DNA of 64,000 nucleotides from assembly GCF_900166985.1 (NCBI RefSeq), contig NZ_FUZK01000001.1:1-64000 (forward strand), in the 5' to 3' direction. A program made the position numbers and the translations under genes. This stretch comes from Acholeplasma oculi (lineage in GTDB: Bacteria; Bacillota_I; Bacilli_A; Acholeplasmatales; Acholeplasmataceae). The notes under the pieces were generated by a model. The model was given only the letters and a program-made list of their open reading frames with translations. It was not told the origin of the DNA and did not search any database. Positions 6,485 through 14,209 of this stretch are shown here, piece after piece (positions within the stretch are counted from its first letter, which is position 1; the number at the start of each line of letters is the position of its first letter).

Positions 6485-7404
6485 CGTTTCACTACCTCCG
6501 TTTTAAATCTATTATCAAATTTTACTGACCCTAAATTACTTCTTAAGTTGAATGTATCAAAGAACGCCAGGTCAAACGTTCTAGGTAAGAAGTATTGCTT
6601 GTATGGATGCTTAACCCAACCACCTGAACCATTTGATTGCATATTAAAGAATGTTAAATCCCAACCGAGTATTGTTGTTTCAAATCGTCCATTTATTAAC
6701 CATAAGGCGTAATTAAATCCTTTTCTAACTTGAACCTCAAAGAAGTTCTTTTGGCCTAAGCTCATCAACTGCGTATCGACTTTTTCCATTTGAGTATATA
6801 AAAAGATATATTTGATATAATGTCTAACCCCTACTGCATATTTCATGAAGGGTTTAAAAGTTTTCATGTACTCATCGGATTGGTTTTGTCGATAGTTCCA
6901 AAGCATATGAGCTTCATCAATATGCATCGATGCAAATTGAAAATGATTTGGATATGCAACAATCTCCCCTTTATCGAAAAAGTCTGTAATTTCAAACCTA
7001 GGATGATGTAGATATTTTCTAAATGTTTTTTCATCAACTCTAGGGACTTCGATTGCAGTGTTGATATATGATCCTTTACCGGTCTTTACAAGTAGTCTTG
7101 TCATAATCTCCATGGCGAGTGAGGATTTACCTGATCCAGGTTCTCCAACACAAACATATACACCAGGCTTATTGAATGGATAATCCTCATATGACTTTCT
7201 TAGATTCCTTAACCAAGCACCAATCCATATTTTATGTAAAGGCTTGGTTAAGTATCTAATAGGTTCATAAACTCTTTCATCCATGACAAAATCGTTATAT
7301 TTTAAAATGAACTTTGATATACCTTTCGTAATAGATCTATCAAGCTTATAGTTAAACTCTGATATCTCATCAACAGTCAAGGCCAACTTTTTAGTAACAG
7401 TCAT
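6481..7404 (-). CDS. Zot/pI-like filamentous phage assembly ATPase
   Basis: 307 residues. Walker A GEPGSGKS spans residues 87-94 and the Walker B-like HIDEAH includes D163 and E164, both in the spacing of Zot-domain (FtsK-HerA fold) proteins. These ATPases sit at the inner membrane and drive extrusion of filamentous virions. It is the key diagnostic gene of the element. It overlaps the 39-residue gene upstream and the TM-coiled-coil gene downstream. An obvious C-terminal TM helix, usual in Zot, is not visible; the neighbouring membrane protein could replace it. Confidence 0.9.
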   Translation of the reverse strand: MTVTKKLALTVDEISEFNYKLDRSITKGISKFILKYNDFVMDERVYEPIRYLTKPLHKIWIGAWLRNLRKSYEDYPFNKPGVYVCVGEPGSGKSSLAMEIMTRLLVKTGKGSYINTAIEVPRVDEKTFRKYLHHPRFEITDFFDKGEIVAYPNHFQFASMHIDEAHMLWNYRQNQSDEYMKTFKPFMKYAVGVRHYIKYIFLYTQMEKVDTQLMSLGQKNFFEVQVRKGFNYALWLINGRFETTILGWDLTFFNMQSNGSGGWVKHPYKQYFLPRTFDLAFFDTFNLRSNLGSVKFDNRFKTEVVKR

Positions 7405-7523
7405 TATCGACCTCGTTTTTTAGGTTTGGCCTTAGGTATGAATAGTGCATGAAATGCTTTGTGTAATCCTTTGAGGATTCTAACTGGTAATGTGAATAGA
7501 TAAATAACAAGTGCAGTAATCAT
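7404..7523 (-). CDS. 39-residue membrane peptide, candidate major coat protein
   Basis: Short gene with AAAGGAGTT upstream, overlapping the surface-protein gene before it (ATGA) and the Zot-like gene after it. The product has a hydrophobic first half (MITALVIYLFTLPVRILKGL) and a very basic tail (KAKPKKRGR), the polarity of filamentous major coat proteins whose basic end faces the DNA. No cleavable signal peptide is evident. Its layout resembles the C terminus of the 564-residue protein encoded upstream, which ends LFIPKKKNKYKRSYRK against LFIPKAKPKKRGR here. Confidence 0.6.
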   Translation of the reverse strand: MITALVIYLFTLPVRILKGLHKAFHALFIPKAKPKKRGR

Positions 7524-9214
7524 TTTCTGTAACTCCTTTTATATTTATTTTTCTTTTTAGGTATGAATAAAAACTTTAAAAACTTGAATAATTTTCCTGG
7601 TATGCTAAAGATAAACTTGACTAGATTAAGAATGCCCATGAATACAAGTTTAATTGCTCCAAATATCATTTTAATTACGGAAATAACCGTCTCAAGAGAC
7701 TTTATTATGATTAAGATAATAAGACCTACAACAACAGCTATAACGATTGTAAGTGTATCGTTCCAATTTAAGGAAGACATAAATTGTTGGAAGTCCGTAA
7801 ACATCTTCAATAATTGTTCTAATGCACTAAAGATATTATCTGGTGTTGATATGTCTGGGTCAGTATCAACAACGACATCGATGTCTTCTCCTACAGTTTG
7901 ATAAATATGTCCGTTTGTCTCATAAACAATATGAAATATTTGAAAGTTGTGAGGATCTTCCGGATTATTTTTATTGTTATAAATTTCTGTTTGCATCTTA
8001 ACAATTCCGGTATCAATTAATGCACCGTCTGAGAGTGCAAAAGCAAATAACTTATAGGAATCCTCCTGGATATTGTTTTCAAATGAATCGTAAAGACTCT
8101 CAAAGTATGTTTTAACTTCATTTTGAGTAATGTTATAGTTTGTCATATTTGAGAAGTTAACTACATCAATCCTAGGTATTGTTACTGCAGTTAAAGGATT
8201 AATACCAAGTGAATGTAACCCCCAACCAGGTACAAGCAAGTTCCAATCAACACTTAGGTTTAAATACGAAAGTGCATCATCTGATGTATAGTTAAATTGG
8301 CGTCGATTCCAATCAGTATACTCGGTTATAAATCCAAACTTGTCCGTTCTTATCCTGGAGGTATATTCAAGTTCTGCAGTTAAAATCCTATCCATGACAA
8401 AAGTATCTGTATAAAAATATGCAATTAAAACACCTTCATCATTTTGCTTAATGTAAGTGTATGCTTTATATTCGTTGACATGTGTAAGTTCATTTGTTTT
8501 TAAGTTCCAAATCGTATGCTTTACAAAAGTTTTAGAATCACTTGACAACATGTCTTTAAGATAATAATTGTCTGAATTGTTGATGAATATTTGTGGATCA
8601 TCTCCGGATAAATTCACGTAATATGCTTCAGTAGAATTAAATAAACTCATATCAGTTTGAATACCCATATCATAAACAATTTTGTGTGTACCAAAATAAG
8701 TGATTGTTATTAAAACTTTTCTATCTTGCACAGAAAAATTTACATGGCCAACATCCATGAGAAAATTTCCCTCATTCTTGGTTTGAGGTAATTCAGAGAC
8801 ATCGAGCAAATCATCATCAGGTATATTTGTAATATCTGATAGTTTCCTAACTTTAATCTCTACAGCTTGATTAGATACAAAAGATATTGCAAGATAGGAC
8901 TTATCTGCATACTCATAATATAAACCAAAATAACCTGGTACATCATCATAATCAAATGTGATTTTAACTTGATTTTGTGCAATACCTGATGTTGATTTAG
9001 GAACAACATAAATGTTAAGATTATAGTCAAAAATTTCTAATACCTCACTTGGATCCACCGCGATAGTTATGGAGTTTCCAAACTGTAGATTTTGAGTGTA
9101 ATAGTGATAACCGTCATCATTTAACTCCCAAGTATCTAAAGCATAAGAAGAGTTGATAGTCAGTGCAAACGCACTGACTATTAAACTCATGATAATAAAT
9201 ATTTTTTTAAGCAT
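7520..9214 (-). CDS. Signal-peptide surface/virion protein with C-terminal TM segment
   Basis: 564 residues: signal peptide at about 1-26 (MLKKIFIIMSLIVSAFALTI), a long extracytoplasmic part of about 450 residues rich in Thr/Asn/Asp/Tyr, a strong TM helix near 487-507 (TIVIAVVVGLIILIIIKSL), further hydrophobic amphipathic stretches and a basic end. This is the architecture of a pIII/pVI-like minor virion protein held in the membrane before assembly. Start 9214 is supported by GGAGG upstream. It lies directly before the coat-like peptide. No enzymatic domain was recognised. Confidence 0.75.
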   Translation of the reverse strand: MLKKIFIIMSLIVSAFALTINSSYALDTWELNDDGYHYYTQNLQFGNSITIAVDPSEVLEIFDYNLNIYVVPKSTSGIAQNQVKITFDYDDVPGYFGLYYEYADKSYLAISFVSNQAVEIKVRKLSDITNIPDDDLLDVSELPQTKNEGNFLMDVGHVNFSVQDRKVLITITYFGTHKIVYDMGIQTDMSLFNSTEAYYVNLSGDDPQIFINNSDNYYLKDMLSSDSKTFVKHTIWNLKTNELTHVNEYKAYTYIKQNDEGVLIAYFYTDTFVMDRILTAELEYTSRIRTDKFGFITEYTDWNRRQFNYTSDDALSYLNLSVDWNLLVPGWGLHSLGINPLTAVTIPRIDVVNFSNMTNYNITQNEVKTYFESLYDSFENNIQEDSYKLFAFALSDGALIDTGIVKMQTEIYNNKNNPEDPHNFQIFHIVYETNGHIYQTVGEDIDVVVDTDPDISTPDNIFSALEQLLKMFTDFQQFMSSLNWNDTLTIVIAVVVGLIILIIIKSLETVISVIKMIFGAIKLVFMGILNLVKFIFSIPGKLFKFLKFLFIPKKKNKYKRSYRK

Positions 9215-9233
9215 TGGAGAATCCTCCTATTTT

Positions 9234-10880
9234 CTAATATCTTCTGATAAAGTAAGCAAATGCTACCTCTTCAGCTTGAAACAAACCAACAACCCAATTC
9301 CAAATACCAACAATGAAATTCCAAATATTTACAAAGACATCGATGACAAAATTGAATACAGCTACAATGAAATTCCAAACGTGCTCATACCATTCAAAAT
9401 GTGGTTCTTCAACAGTGATGTCATCTTCGCTATCGCCCTCTACAACATTAATCATCATGTTATGTACACTTTCGTTACCTGATACATTAGAGACACGTAC
9501 GCTCATCATGTATAGGCCAACAGTGGATTCATTACCTGAGTACTCATCAATTTCAAAAGAGAAAACAGTTGTTTGATTTACGTTTTGAATTTGTTCTGTA
9601 ACTTGTAAGATTTGAATGATTTGGTCTCTAGTTAAAACTTCATTAGCCTTTAACACGATTGATACATTGTCTTTGATATAGATAATTGGAGCAATATTAT
9701 CAACAACATTGACAGTAACTGTATGCGTTGATTTATTCCCTTTAGTATCTTGTACCTGGAACACAATGTCATAAGAACCTACACGGTTACCGTTTCCGGT
9801 AAATCCGTCCGATTGAACAGTGATTTGAGCGGTCTTATTTCCTTCGATTGCATCGACTGCAGAAAGCTGTGATTGAATGTTTGCAACGGTCAAAATAGAA
9901 TTGCTTGGTTTTGTTATTAATGTTGTACCTGAGAAGACCGGTGCAATATCATCAATAACTTTCACTTGTTTTGTAAATGTTGTTTTATTACCTGAAGGAT
10001 CAGTTGCAGCAAATACAATACTATAAGTTCCTGGTACTGTTTTATTTGATGTGTAGTTATCCGTTTCAACAACAATATTAGAGTTTGTAAGATTATGATA
10101 ATTATCGGTAATTGTCAAAGTCGATCTAAATGTTGATATGTTATAAGTTTGTGTATAACTTACTTCAGCAACATTCGTGTTACCAGATATTACAGGTGCA
10201 GTGATATCGACGACATTAATATATGCAACAAGCTCTGTTAAATTACCTGCAGAATCCTCAACAGCAAACTTAACTTCGTATCTTCCTAAAATAGACATAT
10301 TAGATGTGTAATTATCTGTAACTATATAGATAGAATCCGTGATATCGCCGTCGGTTTCATCATATGCATATAAAAACCCTTGGAAGAATGAAAGTGGTCT
10401 TAAATCGTTCACAGAGGTTGCAAAATTCTCTTCTCCGGATATTGTCGGTCTTGTTGTATCACTTGGTGCAAATAATAGCTTTACATAATAACCTTTGATA
10501 TCAATCGGTGCGCCACCGTCTAAACTGATTTGAGCCTCACTTGCATAATATCCAATATTGATCACAATGCTATTTGTTGCAACACCTAATGTGATTTCAT
10601 CTTCAGGTAAATAAACATATGTTTGTGCATTGATTGAAATTTCAATAAGTGAACCTTTGACATCAATCGGTGCGCCACTGTCTAAACTAAGTTGACCTTC
10701 ACTTGCAAAATAGAATGCATGAACTTCAATCTGATTAGATGCCGTGCCTAATGTAACTTCATTCTCAGTATCATAGACAGTCATCAAACTAGAAGTTGCA
10801 TAAACATTCTGTGTAGAAACTGCAAGCAATCCAACTGATGCAGTAAACACCATTAAAAGAAAACTAAAAATCTTTTTCAT
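9234..10880 (-). CDS. Ig-repeat surface protein, candidate host-adsorption protein
   Basis: 548 residues. A signal peptide (about 1-28, ending NVYA) is followed by two near-identical modules of about 50 residues built on LGTASNQIEVHAFYFASEGQ and LGVATNSIVINIGYYASEAQ. Four Ig-like modules of DUF5011/HYR type follow (about 145-478), each opening near D-x-x-P-x-I/F and carrying GxYxVxFxxxDxxGN-like strands. The C terminus has three amphipathic Trp/Phe-rich repeats such as VWNFIVAVFNFVIDVFVNIW. Ig modules on phage proteins commonly bind host surface sugars or proteins, so adsorption is a fair guess. It begins the structural operon. Confidence 0.78.
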   Translation of the reverse strand: MKKIFSFLLMVFTASVGLLAVSTQNVYATSSLMTVYDTENEVTLGTASNQIEVHAFYFASEGQLSLDSGAPIDVKGSLIEISINAQTYVYLPEDEITLGVATNSIVINIGYYASEAQISLDGGAPIDIKGYYVKLLFAPSDTTRPTISGEENFATSVNDLRPLSFFQGFLYAYDETDGDITDSIYIVTDNYTSNMSILGRYEVKFAVEDSAGNLTELVAYINVVDITAPVISGNTNVAEVSYTQTYNISTFRSTLTITDNYHNLTNSNIVVETDNYTSNKTVPGTYSIVFAATDPSGNKTTFTKQVKVIDDIAPVFSGTTLITKPSNSILTVANIQSQLSAVDAIEGNKTAQITVQSDGFTGNGNRVGSYDIVFQVQDTKGNKSTHTVTVNVVDNIAPIIYIKDNVSIVLKANEVLTRDQIIQILQVTEQIQNVNQTTVFSFEIDEYSGNESTVGLYMMSVRVSNVSGNESVHNMMINVVEGDSEDDITVEEPHFEWYEHVWNFIVAVFNFVIDVFVNIWNFIVGIWNWVVGLFQAEEVAFAYFIRRY

Positions 10881-11497
10881 AAAAACAACCTTCCTGGCAT
10901 ATAGCCAAATAATTTAATAAGCAATGCTTATCAATCACAATTTATCGTTAAAATCAACATAAATCAAATTAGCCAGTAAACTTTTGTCTGTAAAAAAACT
11001 TATTTTCTTTAAAAATCTAACAAATCATTGTTTAGATCTTCCACTTATCGTTTAATTCCAAACCAATGGTCAACATGCGTAAGCATGTATTTTAAACGTG
11101 TTTTTAAAGGCCAGGTGGCGAAAAAAAAGTCAAACCAATCTTCATTTTTGTAGTTACTTGCAATGACTTTTTTTATAAAGCGGCCAAAAATGTTTTAGAC
11201 CCTGTCTTTATCGTTCTCTACAGATGCATAGAAAACATTTTTTCACTGAGAGCCACCACCGATAGATTGCTCAATATTAAATAGAATTACATATTTAGAT
11301 TAATACTAGACCAATACTATGGTGCGAAGGAAGTAAAATAGGGGCATACAAATTAACAAATGTAAAAATAATGGGTGCAACTTAAGTTACTTTTTTAGGT
11401 AAAAAAAAGAACCTCAACGGTTCTTTAGATGTATTTTTTCATTTTTTCTGATTTTATAATAATGATAAACGAGAACAGTTATGTCCTCATTTCCATT
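10881..11497. other. 617-base intergenic region between early and structural blocks
   Basis: No supportable ORF on either strand. Next to the structural operon, a minus-strand TTGATT-17-TAAATT promoter candidate can be read. ATAAGC-AAT-GCTTAT (10917-10931) is a palindrome before the first structural gene. AAAAATGTTTT (11186-11196) and AAAACATTTTT (11232-11242) form an 11-bp inverted repeat. A terminator ends the early block at 11400-11426. In filamentous phages such gaps often hold the origin or packaging signal. Confidence 0.55.
11400..11426 (-). terminator. Terminator of the early/replication block
   Basis: AAAGAACC (11406-11413) and GGTTCTTT (11419-11426) form an 8-bp stem. On the minus strand it is followed by a long U run. 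Confidence 0.75.
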
Positions 11498-12166
11498 TTA
11501 TGCAGTTTTTAAGCTATCAGGTGGTTTATGGCCATATGACATCGACATTTCAATTATAGTCTTTATTAACGAATCTTTATATGCTTTTTCTTGACGTCTT
11601 GCTTCAGTCTTTGCAAGTTTAGTTGCACGAGTTTTTAGATGCTTTAAATAACGTGTATAATCACGTTCAACTTTTGCTGTAATCACTTTGATTTTATCTT
11701 CTAAGACTTTTCTATCTGTAATCTTTTCAATTCTTTTAATTTCAGCTATCGCACGTTCTACTTTGGATCTAACATCTTTGATGATTATTGATGTTTGATT
11801 GACTACAGCACGTTTAAAACTACGCTTAGGTGCATTAATATACTCATCATCATATTTAGTGAGTTTTAGCCATGAAACAAACTTCTCCAGGTTAAATATA
11901 AATTGTGTACGAGTAAACTTGTTATCATCAGCATATGTTCTTGTAAGTATACCATTGGCCTCCAGGATTCTAAAGGCATAATGTAATCCAGATAAACTAC
12001 ATTGTAAGACTTCACACAGTCTTTCATTGGAATCCTGGATTGATTGACCCGCAATTACTTTTTGGAAGAATAATAGAGCTAATTTGATAGCAATAAAAAT
12101 TGAGTTATTACGCTCTTCTTGCTTATGAACATATTCAATTTTCTTAAGTAGATATTTATTGCTCAA
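11498..12166 (-). CDS. Winged-helix protein, possible replication initiator
   Basis: 222 residues. The N-terminal half (about 20-95) has a winged-helix pattern: SNERLCEVLQCSLSGLHYAF, then a beta-wing-like ILTRTY. The C-terminal half is a long, charged, Lys/Arg-rich helical region. Replication-organiser and initiator proteins of low-GC phages often look like this. It follows the DnaD-like gene closely and precedes the block's terminator. No HUH, Tyr-nuclease or Rep_3 catalytic motif is seen. The function is inferred. Confidence 0.65.
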   Translation of the reverse strand: MSNKYLLKKIEYVHKQEERNNSIFIAIKLALLFFQKVIAGQSIQDSNERLCEVLQCSLSGLHYAFRILEANGILTRTYADDNKFTRTQFIFNLEKFVSWLKLTKYDDEYINAPKRSFKRAVVNQTSIIIKDVRSKVERAIAEIKRIEKITDRKVLEDKIKVITAKVERDYTRYLKHLKTRATKLAKTEARRQEKAYKDSLIKTIIEMSMSYGHKPPDSLKTA

Positions 12167-12178
12167 TTTTAAACCCCT

Positions 12179-12670
12179 TTAATTGGTATTTGATTGTAGG
12201 TAATGTTTTTCCTCGAGTGCTTTTAATTCCTCGAGATATGTATTTACAAAATCCGGATTTTCTTTAACTGATGTAACAATTCCTTTTTGCCTTAAATCAT
12301 TCATTTCTTTATCGAGTTTTGCAACTGCTTGATGTACATTTCTTACCATGTACTTTCTTTCATTATCGGTATCTAATGATTGGCTTTTCTTATGTGTATG
12401 AGTTGATTTATGCTTATTAAAAACAAATGATTCAAATGTAATTCTCAAATACTCGATATTGATTGTTGTGTGTTCTCCATGGACTCTTTTAGCTGTGATA
12501 ATTGCTTTCATCATCACTGCATTCAATATACCAGGAGACACCTTATGATTGTAAGACATAAACTTTCTTACATCATTCTCCATGAGCGCATATTCTTCTT
12601 TAGATACCAGAAGTCTTAATATTTCTTTCCATGATAGTTTTTCCAGTGCTTCAGGTCTTGTTGTTTTCAT
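12179..12670 (-). CDS. DnaD/DnaB-like replication protein
   Basis: 163 residues. HKVSPGILNAVMMKAIITAKR, followed some residues later by INIEYLRITFESFVFNK, resembles the C-terminal DnaB_2/DnaD domain of firmicute primosome proteins (SPGVIN...YIETIASHW). The tail is charged and helical. DnaD-like phage proteins help load helicase at origins. It overlaps the preceding 66-residue gene by 4 bases. Similarity is judged by eye and is moderate. Confidence 0.6.
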   Translation of the reverse strand: MKTTRPEALEKLSWKEILRLLVSKEEYALMENDVRKFMSYNHKVSPGILNAVMMKAIITAKRVHGEHTTINIEYLRITFESFVFNKHKSTHTHKKSQSLDTDNERKYMVRNVHQAVAKLDKEMNDLRQKGIVTSVKENPDFVNTYLEELKALEEKHYLQSNTN

Positions 12671-12867
12671 GGATGCATTCCTCTTTCTTCTGAGAATTTA
12701 TCTAGCCTTTTTAATGCTGATATCGCTAATTGACAACCTGTAATTGCTCGATTTCCTAGCATAAATTCACATGCTACAAAGTATTTATCAATCGATTGAT
12801 TTTCAATTACTTTAACGACTCCAAAAATTTTGTGAAGTGCTAAATCATTCTTTACCAGGCATCTCAT
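12667..12867 (-). CDS. Small unknown phage protein (66 aa)
   Basis: Begins MRCLVKNDLALHKIFGVVKV and is not recognised. It overlaps the DnaD-like gene by 4 bases and starts 3 bases after the previous stop, so it belongs to the early operon. Its ribosome site is weak (AAAGG), and translational coupling is likely. No TM segment or motif is apparent. Confidence 0.6.
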   Translation of the reverse strand: MRCLVKNDLALHKIFGVVKVIENQSIDKYFVACEFMLGNRAITGCQLAISALKRLDKFSEERGMHP

Positions 12868-12870
12868 AAA

Positions 12871-13077
12871 TTAGTTGCCTTTTTCTTGTTCTTTAATGAT
12901 TTGAGCCAATCGTTTTACTTTCATTTTGATAGTAGAATTATCTACTAGATTGAATATCATTTCATCATTGGCAGTAACATCGATACTCATAATTTTCTTA
13001 TTTTTATGAATAACTAAATTTGGATTATTATCCCTAACAAGTTGTGTAATTGAAACAAATAATTCATACATGTTCAT
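12871..13077 (-). CDS. Small unknown phage protein (68 aa)
   Basis: Begins MNMYELFVSITQLV and ends with a Lys/Glu-rich helix. A strong AAGGAGG site precedes ATG 13077. The middle (KIMSIDVTANDEMIFNLVDNSTIKMKV) looks like a small beta sheet, so a single-strand DNA-binding or inhibitor role is conceivable but unproven. Confidence 0.65.
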   Translation of the reverse strand: MNMYELFVSITQLVRDNNPNLVIHKNKKIMSIDVTANDEMIFNLVDNSTIKMKVKRLAQIIKEQEKGN

Positions 13078-13113
13078 TTTAAATACCTCCTTAAGGCGAC
13101 AACGTTGTCCTCT

Positions 13114-13335
13114 TTAGACAAGTAAACCGAGTTTGATTAAAATCGGAAGAAAGACATCGATGTAATATTTTGCTTGTTTAATTGAATACTTATTATTTTG
13201 TATTGCTGATACTGTTTGTCTGCAGTACTTCAATTTCTTAATAACAAAGTCATTCGTAAATGTTCTCTTAACTTCACTAACGACAAGTTTCATTAATTGA
13301 TTAATATCATAGTCAATATATTTCGTATTAAACAT
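13114..13335 (-). CDS. Small HTH-like phage protein (73 aa)
   Basis: Not recognised with confidence. Residues 30-55 (VIKKLKYCRQTVSAIQNNKYSIKQ) could form a Cro-like helix-turn-helix with recognition helix RQTVSAIQN. A good GAGGT site lies upstream of ATG 13335. In an early phage operon this would suit a transcriptional switch protein. Confidence 0.6.
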   Translation of the reverse strand: MFNTKYIDYDINQLMKLVVSEVKRTFTNDFVIKKLKYCRQTVSAIQNNKYSIKQAKYYIDVFLPILIKLGLLV

Positions 13336-13356
13336 TTTATAAATACCTCATTATGT

Positions 13357-13749
13357 TCAAACGTGTAGATCCTCTGCATTAATTTCTATAATGAATCCCT
13401 CATTTTCTATAGTAGTTGTAACCAAAAACTTCTGAGGATAATCATCCTTAATCCATTTCAAATCAATTGTTTTAAAACCAATCTTAGATAATGATTCTTT
13501 GATGCTGTTAAGACTATAACCATACTCACTACACATCTTATCATGACAAATTTTTCTAATAAAGTTCATGATAATATCACTTTTGTTATCACTTGATGCT
13601 TCGATAGAATACGTGTTACCATTGATTTCTATACTAGTAGTATCTAGTAACTCATGCCAACCCATATCACCATCAATTTCCTCATGTATTGCCATGTAAA
13701 ACTCTTGTAAGCTTACATCAACCCCATTGATTTTAAATTCATACTTCAT
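13357..13749 (-). CDS. Unknown early phage protein (130 aa)
   Basis: Begins MKYEFKINGVDVSLQEFYMAI and ends IENEGFIIEINAEDLHV; acidic, alpha/beta, no TM. ATG 13749 with GGAGG 9 bases upstream is chosen. The frame stays open to 13839, but that extension would run through the inverted repeat at 13778-13836 and has no ribosome site. A run of hairpins forms the leader. No function assigned. Confidence 0.65.
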   Translation of the reverse strand: MKYEFKINGVDVSLQEFYMAIHEEIDGDMGWHELLDTTSIEINGNTYSIEASSDNKSDIIMNFIRKICHDKMCSEYGYSLNSIKESLSKIGFKTIDLKWIKDDYPQKFLVTTTIENEGFIIEINAEDLHV

Positions 13750-13759
13750 TGGTAAATCC

Positions 13760-13810
13760 TCCATGTAATCTTTTTTAGATTCAGGAAGCATTAGAGTTTG
13801 ATTACATGGA
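13760..13810. repeat. Inverted repeat interleaved with the next hairpin (pseudoknot topology)
   Basis: TCCATGTAATC (13760-13770) and GATTACATGGA (13800-13810) are perfect complements. The right arm lies inside the loop of the 13778-13836 hairpin, so the two stems interleave and could form a pseudoknot or alternative folds. The arms end only 11 bases before the start codon at 13749. Confidence 0.7.
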
Positions 13811-13836
13811 AGAATCGACCTAATGCTTCCTGAATC
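13778..13836. repeat. 17-bp perfect inverted repeat
   Basis: GATTCAGGAAGCATTAG (13778-13794) and CTAATGCTTCCTGAATC (13820-13836), with a 25-base loop. It is the largest perfect hairpin in the element and lies in the leader of the 130-residue gene. No T tract follows on the minus strand, so it is unlikely to be a simple terminator. Confidence 0.8.
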
Positions 13837-13837
13837 C

Positions 13838-13963
13838 ACTGTACCAAGGGGAGTACAGTAAATTCATGGTAGATATCAAACAGAAGGAGAGGAACAATTT
13901 GATATCTCATAAATAACACAAAGAGTCTATTTAACGCCTGGTCAAACGCTAAATAGAGTCTTT
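13838..13963. repeat. Three further consecutive hairpins (candidate origin/packaging region)
   Basis: ACTGTAC/GTACAGT (13838-13844, 13853-13859); AGATATCAAA/TTTGATATCT (13871-13880, 13898-13907); and a 17-pair stem with two mismatches (13920-13936, 13947-13963). The last loop contains CCTGGTCAA, complementary to TTGACCAGG at 13979-13987 in the end of the next gene. A row of stable hairpins in a short non-coding stretch recalls the intergenic region of Ff phages, which holds packaging signal and origins. Confidence 0.6.
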
Positions 13964-13969
13964 CTATCA

Positions 13970-14209
13970 TTAATTAACTTGACCAGGTTTATTATTTAAT
14001 TGATTTTGATATCTAATTTTTTCGTATTTAACGTTATAAGCTATTTTGTTCGCTTGATAACGTTTGTACTTCAGTATTTCAATAAAGAAATTAATGACTA
14101 AATCTGTTGAGTTAAGATGCATCAATAAGAATTTAAACTTACGATGATCACCCATGTAGTTAAATTTGTTCTCACTATGTAGTTTTTTAAGAACTAAATC
14201 AACAGACAT
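13970..14209 (-). CDS. Small unknown phage protein starting inside the att repeat (79 aa)
   Basis: Begins MSVDLVLKKLHSENKFNYMG; basic, helical, rich in Lys/Tyr/Asn, not recognised. AAAGGGGG lies upstream of ATG 14209 within the direct repeat, so its control region changes when the element excises or sits next to another copy. The same start context is present at positions 1-5, pointing to a second copy of this gene left of the window. Confidence 0.65.
   Translation of the reverse strand: MSVDLVLKKLHSENKFNYMGDHRKFKFLLMHLNSTDLVINFFIEILKYKRYQANKIAYNVKYEKIRYQNQLNNKPGQVN

Noticed and set aside
7563-7901. Plus-strand 112-residue frame
   Set aside because: It is a shadow of the 564-residue surface protein, has no ribosome site and has the biased composition of an antisense frame.
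13750-13839. Coding extension of the 130-residue phage gene
   Set aside because: The extension would encode the hairpin arms and lacks a ribosome site; GGAGG precedes ATG 13749.
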